A stretch of 64,000 bases of DNA from Chamaecyparis obtusa (Eukaryota; Streptophyta; Pinopsida; Cupressales; Cupressaceae). Made by a program: the position numbers and the translations under genes. The DNA lies in contig BSBK01006435.1 of assembly GCA_027943335.1 (NCBI GenBank), forward strand, positions 198,501 to 262,500. Direction: 5' to 3'. This document shows positions 59,148-64,000 of the stretch, in pieces (position 1 is the stretch's first letter; each line of letters opens with the position of its first letter). The notes below the pieces were generated by a model, which saw only the letters and a program-made list of their open reading frames with translations, had not been told where the DNA came from and searched no databases.

Positions 59148-60494
59148 TTTATAACTTTACAAGATAAATTTTGACTCCAGAAAGGTGTTTGAAATTAGAT
59201 TTTGCAAATTTTAGGTTTTCAGTTTCAAATTGTTCACAAAATTGTCTATCCAGATTTAAAGATTGTACTAGATTGATTCATTCTTAGTAACCAGATAGAT
59301 AAATAGGCACGCAAAATAGCAAGCAAGTAATTTCAAGCATGTCTGAAAACAATGAATAGGGGACAAAGAAACCCTATGCATGAACAACCAAGTGACTGAA
59401 TCTACTAATCCCTAGGAGTGCTAACAATGTATGCTCCCAAAAGTTTTGCAATAACAAACATATTCCTAGAAAATGAAAATTTGGCCTCACTAGGGTTTGT
59501 AGTAATGGTCTGACTCTACAACTTTTGTAATCTCAAGAGGGGGAACTCCAATCTAGGTGCACCAGGGTTTTGACATAGTCTGAGAAATTAATCAATTAGG
59601 AGCTACTAGGGAGATCTGACAGCCCAACAAGAGACCACACCTATGAAGATTTCCTCCACAAGGACATTTATATAGTGGCTACTGCTACCACGGTGAAAAT
59701 GGCTATTACCACTTGAGGTTCCGTCCATGTGGTTGACCCAATTAAGGGAATGCCCACTATGGTTAACCCTCTCTAAAGGTGACTCAAAAAAGATACCACA
59801 TGGAGACTGGTTCCAAATTCAAGGATCTGAGTTTCTGATACTACCCAAAAAGGGAGTAGAGCATAGTCCTCTCTCCTTTTCACTTTTAACCAAAACAAAG
59901 AAGACAGATTAATCCAACATGCTAAGACCAAGATTATCTCACAAAGATCTATGATGTCAACCACTTATGATCTATCAACCTCTCCGGAGAGAGAATGTAT
60001 CAATCAGAAGCTGAAGATGCACAAATCTAGTAGAACGTGAGATGCTCTCAGTAACCTCCCTACCTACAAGGGTTCTCTCATTGAGAAGAGCTTTGATGTA
60101 AACCCACTCTCTCAAGAACCACAAATAGTGTTTATAGGCCCTATTTACTATGTGTAATAGATACGCAAAAAGAAAATCTACATTCATTTTATAGCCCAAA
60201 AGAAAATGTGTGATATGAAAGCAATAAAGGTCACACAAGCTTGACACATGAGAGTTCATTTTAGTCCAAATTGAAATGTTATCAGGTGAGAAGATTACCT
60301 AAATTCCTCGCAATCTGCTTAGTAGATTCTTACCTAGTTTTAGCAATTCTCATGCCTTTTCTAATTATAACCAGCAAATACCAACCATAAATAGAACATT
60401 TCAATTGTTAATGTTAGTTGTTAGTCCAAATCTAGAAATTAAATTTGGAAAACTACTTGAAAATATGAAATGATAATTGAATCTTGAGTCAAAA

Positions 60495-60680
60495 CTCATA
60501 CGACACTGGGTTACCTTCCAGACAATAGTTTGGAAACTTGTACAACTATGGGTACCTGTTCATACGACAATCTGGCTTTCAAATGACAATGTGTACACTC
60601 TGATACAAGCCTCAAAATCTAAACCTATTGTACGACAATAGACACCTCCCAAAATGACTTTTGGACAAAAGTCATACGAA
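60495..60680. repeat. TCGTACGA word cluster 3 (beside PBS of T)
   Basis: Copies at 60495 (CTCATACGAC), 60537 (CTTGTACAAC), 60559 (TTCATACGAC), 60627 (ATTGTACGAC) and 60671 (GTCATACGAA), spaced roughly 20-70 bp, ending about 100 bp from the PBS. Confidence 0.75.
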
Positions 60681-60774
60681 AATGTACAGACAGAAGATAA
60701 AAATCATAGTTTTGATAAGAAAATGACAAGAAATAGATAGAAATTGATAGAATTGGAATGGAAACCCATTTTAG

Positions 60775-60793
60775 GGCCCCACGGTGGGTGCCA
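60775..60793 (-). other. Primer binding site of element T
   Basis: Minus strand TGGCACCCACCGTGGGGCC, four bases from the LTR end. It is not the iMet type used by B to F; it has the TGGCGCCCACCG-like form I associate with Tat-type elements. Confidence 0.75.
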
Positions 60794-60797
60794 AAAA

Positions 60798-62044
60798 TGT
60801 GTGTGAATTTTGTACCTAGCTGTAGACACAACACTTTAGTAAAACATTAGAGGTTAGCAAAAAACAAAATCATGTAGTGAAATGGAAACTAATCTAACCA
60901 AGTGATTTACTACCTTCTAGTAGGTGGAAGTATGATATTCTTACATTGGACCAAGATCAGTGACCTTGATGACACCTAAATGAAGGATTTGAATGCAGAA
61001 TCTAGATATTAGATGAATGCAAATTAATCTATATTTTTTTGGATTTTCTATGCAATAAGATGAAATAAACTGATATGAATCTATTCTATATGAGAAATTG
61101 ATATGACATGCAATTAATCTAACAATGATATGCTAAATGATATGAATGCTCAAAATAATGAAAATCTCACAACAGCTTTGATTCACAAAGATGGATTCTT
61201 CGATCACCAATTCGCCAGCATGAGGATGCAATTCATGGATTGATCACAAATGAAGAGTTGAGGCCTAAATTTATAGAAATCTATGACTTTTGAGGTGCAT
61301 GGAAAAATCCATAAATCACTCTTGATAAACTCAAGTTGATTTTTAAGTTATCAAGAATTTAGAGATAGATTAACTCACAAAATCATGCAAATCAACTTTT
61401 AATTTAAATCAAAAGTTGAGATCAACTTTCAACTCAAAGGAGAGAGAGTTGAGTTTATTTTTAAAACACCTTGAATTGATTTTATGATTTAAAGTTTAAC
61501 TACTTTTTGGATGTGCATAATTAATTATGAATTAATTAAATAAATAAAGTGATTTATCCTCAACTTAACTGATTTTTAAAAATAAAACAATTGATTTATG
61601 GGTTAATCAATTATTAAATCAAACTTTTATTCAAAAACTATATTATTAAATTTGACAATTGACTTTAATTAATTAAATAAGAATTTAATAATTAGTCATG
61701 AGATTTTAGATTTATTGTCAAAATTAAATAATATAATTAGGAATAAATATAATTAAATTTAATTAAATAATTAAGTGGCAGTATTAAATCTAATTAATTA
61801 AATATTCAGAATATTCAATTAATCAAACTTTAGGATAAATAGGATTTATTACCAAATAATCGTTAAATTAAAGATAATTAGGATAAATAGGAATAAGGAA
61901 TATTCCCTGATGCATAATTTAGGATAATCAATTAAGATTCGATAATGTGTCGATGTGCCTTAGGTTAGGACTTTGATGTTGATTTCATTCAATGTCTCGA
62001 TATAGGAGGTTAATGAACCTATAGCCCATTTTTGGGGTATTACA
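60798..62044 (-). repeat. 5' LTR of element T
   Basis: 1247 bp, starts TGTAATACCCCAAAAATGGG and ends CACACACA on the minus strand. Same length as the 3' LTR. Confidence 0.93.
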
Positions 62045-62105
62045 TATCCCTAATCTAGTCCTTTCCCATTGGGGGAAGAAAAAAATCCAAAGCCATCTTT
62101 GATCA

Positions 62106-64000
62106 TCACGTCGATGGAGATGCAGTGGATGTTGTAGTCTTTTGAGTGCACTCACTTGTCCTCTTGTCTAGACTCTTCTATAGCTCGAGATGATAAAAAA
62201 CAATTTAAGCATCAATAACTAATAAACATCAAAATTGAATTATACAATGACATAAAATTGAATATTCACTTACCGCTAGCAAATAGTCACTATGTACATC
62301 CTCCGAAGGTGGATGATGGCAATCTAGTGTAATAAGTCCCTACAACAATGATCAAAATAATAATTAAAATACATACATGACAATCATTATAAAATTCAAT
62401 ACAAACTATTAAAATAATAATTAAAATTAAGCGATCTCTTTCATACCTCAGTTAGTGCTTCAGAACTAGCTACTGCTGTAGCTACTCCATGATCCAAAGT
62501 ATCACAAATAGAAGGAGGAGTCTCTGATGTCAATAACTAAAAAATGAAACAAAAAAAGTATTATGCAGTTATCAAGATTACATATATTTTTTACAACCGT
62601 ACTAATGAGTAAATGATACCTCCGTGAAGGTTCCACCACGTCCTTCGGTGTGCGGTGTCAATGTCGAAGCTCCAACATTCAACTAGTGCACATGTACATG
62701 GAAAATTATAAGATAACCATTCATATAAGAATGTACTACTAACATGTTAATTATAATTCATTATTACATATATATTTGTGGACTCAATGGTGATGTCACA
62801 AAGCCAGGTGAAAGATGTAAGGAAACTCAGGTGCGGAAACAGTTTCCTACGCTAATCTCTATAGGAGAGTATTGTGCAAATTCTTATAAATCCTTACAAT
62901 TTCAGATTCGTTAACTACTTTAACAAAGATATTGCAACCACATACCATGGATATAGAAAAATAGAGAATGACACAATGATATACCTTGGGGAAACCTTTT
63001 GGTAAAAACCCCAGCACTCCAAAACCTGCACAATGTATTGATCAAAACTTTTACAACTTACAATACACTTGCAATGCAAGTTCTTTCAAAAGATTTCAAA
63101 ACCCTTGAAGACAAATCATAGCAGCATAAAATGTTCCAATAATACACTCGCATCACATCTCTTCACAACCCTAAAAAAGCTTATATCATGCACTTCACTT
63201 TTTAGGGCTACTCCCAAAGATAAATGTATTAGGGTTTTACCATTCTCCAAGAAAATAGGAACCCCACGATTGGGGAAGAGTGTACAGTACTCAAATTTAT
63301 TAGTTGCCACATCTTCACCTATCATTGAATCTTCCTAATATAGCTCTTACGTGTCATAGGAATCCATCATAACCGTTTTAGCCATGATCTCCTTACACAC
63401 AATTCAAGATGTCGACACATCAACATTATTTGCAAGAAATACATTTTGCAAAACAAATAATAAGAATAGGAATTATCCAAGGTTGAGACACCTTATTCCT
63501 AATGAAAGAATGTGATCATTGTGCCTCTAGATTTTGATCATAATTTTTCTAGTAATTTAGTTATTCATTCATTTGTTAATTAAATATAATCAATTAAATC
63601 AAATTAACATGCAAATAAAGATACCTCAAGGAAAGTTGCACGATGCCCTTCCTTGTCTATTGTGAACGTTGATGGTCCACCAGTGAATGTCTAATGCACA
63701 TGCACAATAAGTTATGATACAATTATTCATATAATTACATAATAATCAAATATATTAATTAAAAAAATTTATTCGATACATACTTGTGGAATTGATGACG
63801 ATGTGTAGAAGGGGACATGAGGATCATTACCACTGCCACCACCACTGACACTCTTGGCCTGAATTTTGATCATAATCAGTAGATACTAAATTAATTAGTT
63901 ATTCTTTTATAAATGAAATATGATCAAAGCACTTTAATGAACTTGGAAAAATTTACTTGTGTGTCAATGCCAAATGTCATATTTAGAAAACTATCAGCCA
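62106..64000 (-). CDS. 3' part of an unrecognised mini-exon gene model
   Basis: Inferred exon chain, minus strand, running off the right edge. Exons: beyond 64000 to 63957 (..ADSFLNMTFGIDTQ); 63858-63784 (75 nt, AKSVSGGGSGNDPHV..); 63690-63625 (66 nt, TFTGGPSTFTIDKEG..); a broken duplicate exon between 63526 and 62776; 62682-62620 (63 nt, LNVGASTLTPHTEGRGGTFT..); 62536-62447 (90 nt, LLTSETPPSICDTLDHG..); 62339-62274 (66 nt, GLITLDCHHPPSEDVHSDYL..); terminal 62177-62106 (72 nt, KSLDKRTSECTQKTTTST.., stop TGA). Every intact exon is a multiple of three, phase 0 on both sides, with GT donors (GTAAGT, GTATGA, GTATCA, GTATGT, GTAAAT) and AG acceptors; introns are 83-107 bp. The peptide is Ser/Thr-rich with no known domain. 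It may be a host gene or a transposon gene. Element T lies just downstream at 62044. The regularity makes chance unlikely. Confidence 0.5.
62776..63526 (-). pseudogene. Duplicated exon disrupted by an LTR-like insertion
   Basis: The right part (63526 leftwards) begins after an AG acceptor with the same intron context as the exon at 63858; the left part (about 62776-62812) aligns with the end of that exon (..SPLSPQ against ..SSSIPQ). Its donor reads CCACAA|ATATAT where the parent has CCACAA|GTATGT, so the GT is lost. About 675 bp of foreign sequence lies between. Confidence 0.55.
62815..63480. mobile_element. Probable LTR insertion, boundaries unresolved
   Basis: Noncoding sequence containing 'cttggggaaaccttttgg' and 'aaaaaccccagcactcc', a composition typical of plant LTRs, inserted within the duplicated exon. 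I could not identify a target-site duplication or clean TG...CA ends, so the exact limits are uncertain. Confidence 0.4.

Larger units (their letters stand above)
58501..60774 (-). other. Leader of element T between PBS and gag
   Basis: 2.3 kb without a conserved ORF; long leaders are common in Tat/Ogre elements. It holds two clusters of TCGTACGA-type words (58955-59147 and 60495-60680). Confidence 0.75.
36631..62044 (-). mobile_element. Element T: giant Tat-lineage Ty3/gypsy retrotransposon
   Basis: A 25.4-kb element on the minus strand; about 17.8 kb without nested element E. LTRs at 36631-37877 and 60798-62044 are both 1247 bp. Flanks TATCA (36626-36630) and TATCC (62045-62049) form a TSD with one mismatch. 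The PBS is at 60775-60793. Coding order on the minus strand is gag, protease, G-patch, RT, RNase H, second RNase H, integrase: the Tat/Ogre arrangement. An antisense plant-mobile-domain-like ORF sits between integrase and the 3' LTR. The coding blocks keep one frame across about 11 kb of element sequence, apart from a single shift near 47340. Both untranslated ends carry arrays of a decayed TCGTACGA word. Confidence 0.93.

Overview
This window is nuclear DNA from a large-genome seed plant. A gymnosperm is my best guess, from the density of old, nested LTR retrotransposons; the sequence does not prove it. It is AT-rich, has no operons or ribosome-binding sites, and carries canonical GT/AG introns at the right edge. 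Almost everything is LTR retrotransposon. I name the elements by letter: H and E (Ty3/gypsy chromovirus-like), D (Ty1/copia), C (non-autonomous copia derivative), F (gag-only TR-GAG type), B (non-autonomous, coiled-coil ORF), T (giant Tat-lineage Ty3/gypsy) and G (solo LTR). Six insertions have a target-site duplication (TSD) I could read: C (GTAAT), F (ATTTC), B (TAGAC), E (AAAAT), G (ATTTG), and T with one mismatch (TATCA/TATCC).

Layout. 1-412: tail of a Tat-type LTR. 1226-3834: 5' part of H on the minus strand (gag relic, PBS, LTR), lying against the 3' end of D. 3850-12643: copia D on the minus strand (gag, protease, integrase, RT, RNase H, right LTR), split by C (6635-10066, plus strand), which carries the only long uninterrupted ORF in the window (447 aa). 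12650-16559: relic of an extra ORF of the kind found in Tat elements, a CpG-word-rich untranslated stretch and a probable LTR start. 16560-20242: F. 22015-26012: B. 26018-31484: mostly unassigned AT-rich DNA, with a CT microsatellite set among palindromic words and a small relic encoding 18-residue repeats. 31485-33972: seven tandem copies of a 357-bp unit. 34423-34469: a hairpin followed by CTAG that looks like a Helitron 3' end. 34690-35040: a NOG1 GTPase pseudogene fragment. 36631-62044: T, 25.4 kb on the minus strand, invaded by E (47672-55260), which was itself invaded by solo LTR G (51837-53051). 62106-64000: the 3' part of a small-exon gene model on the minus strand, with a duplicated intron-exon-intron-exon unit broken by another LTR-like insertion.

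How the parts relate. T encodes gag, protease, a G-patch, RT, RNase H, a second archaeal-type RNase H and integrase on the minus strand. A decayed plant-mobile-domain-like ORF lies antisense between pol and the 3' LTR. E encodes gag to integrase plus a chromodomain in one frame with no indels; it is inactivated only by stop codons, nearly all TAG or TGA. F shares its LTR start, PBS type and pre-LTR motif with E and could have been mobilised by E-like enzymes. B and C also lack enzymes and would depend on others. No complete host gene is visible; the host-related signals are the NOG1 fragment and possibly the right-edge exon chain.

The most unusual signals are: (1) a hairpin with a G-rich loop near the PBS-proximal LTR terminus of three otherwise different LTRs (B, D, G), whose stem covaries; (2) about 19 decayed copies of the palindrome TCGTACGA in the two untranslated ends of T; (3) the collage ORF of C, which combines a gag fragment with two copies of an RNase H signature; (4) the duplicated phase-0 mini-exon unit at the right edge; (5) the stop-codon spectrum of E, a readable record of CG and CHG methylation decay.
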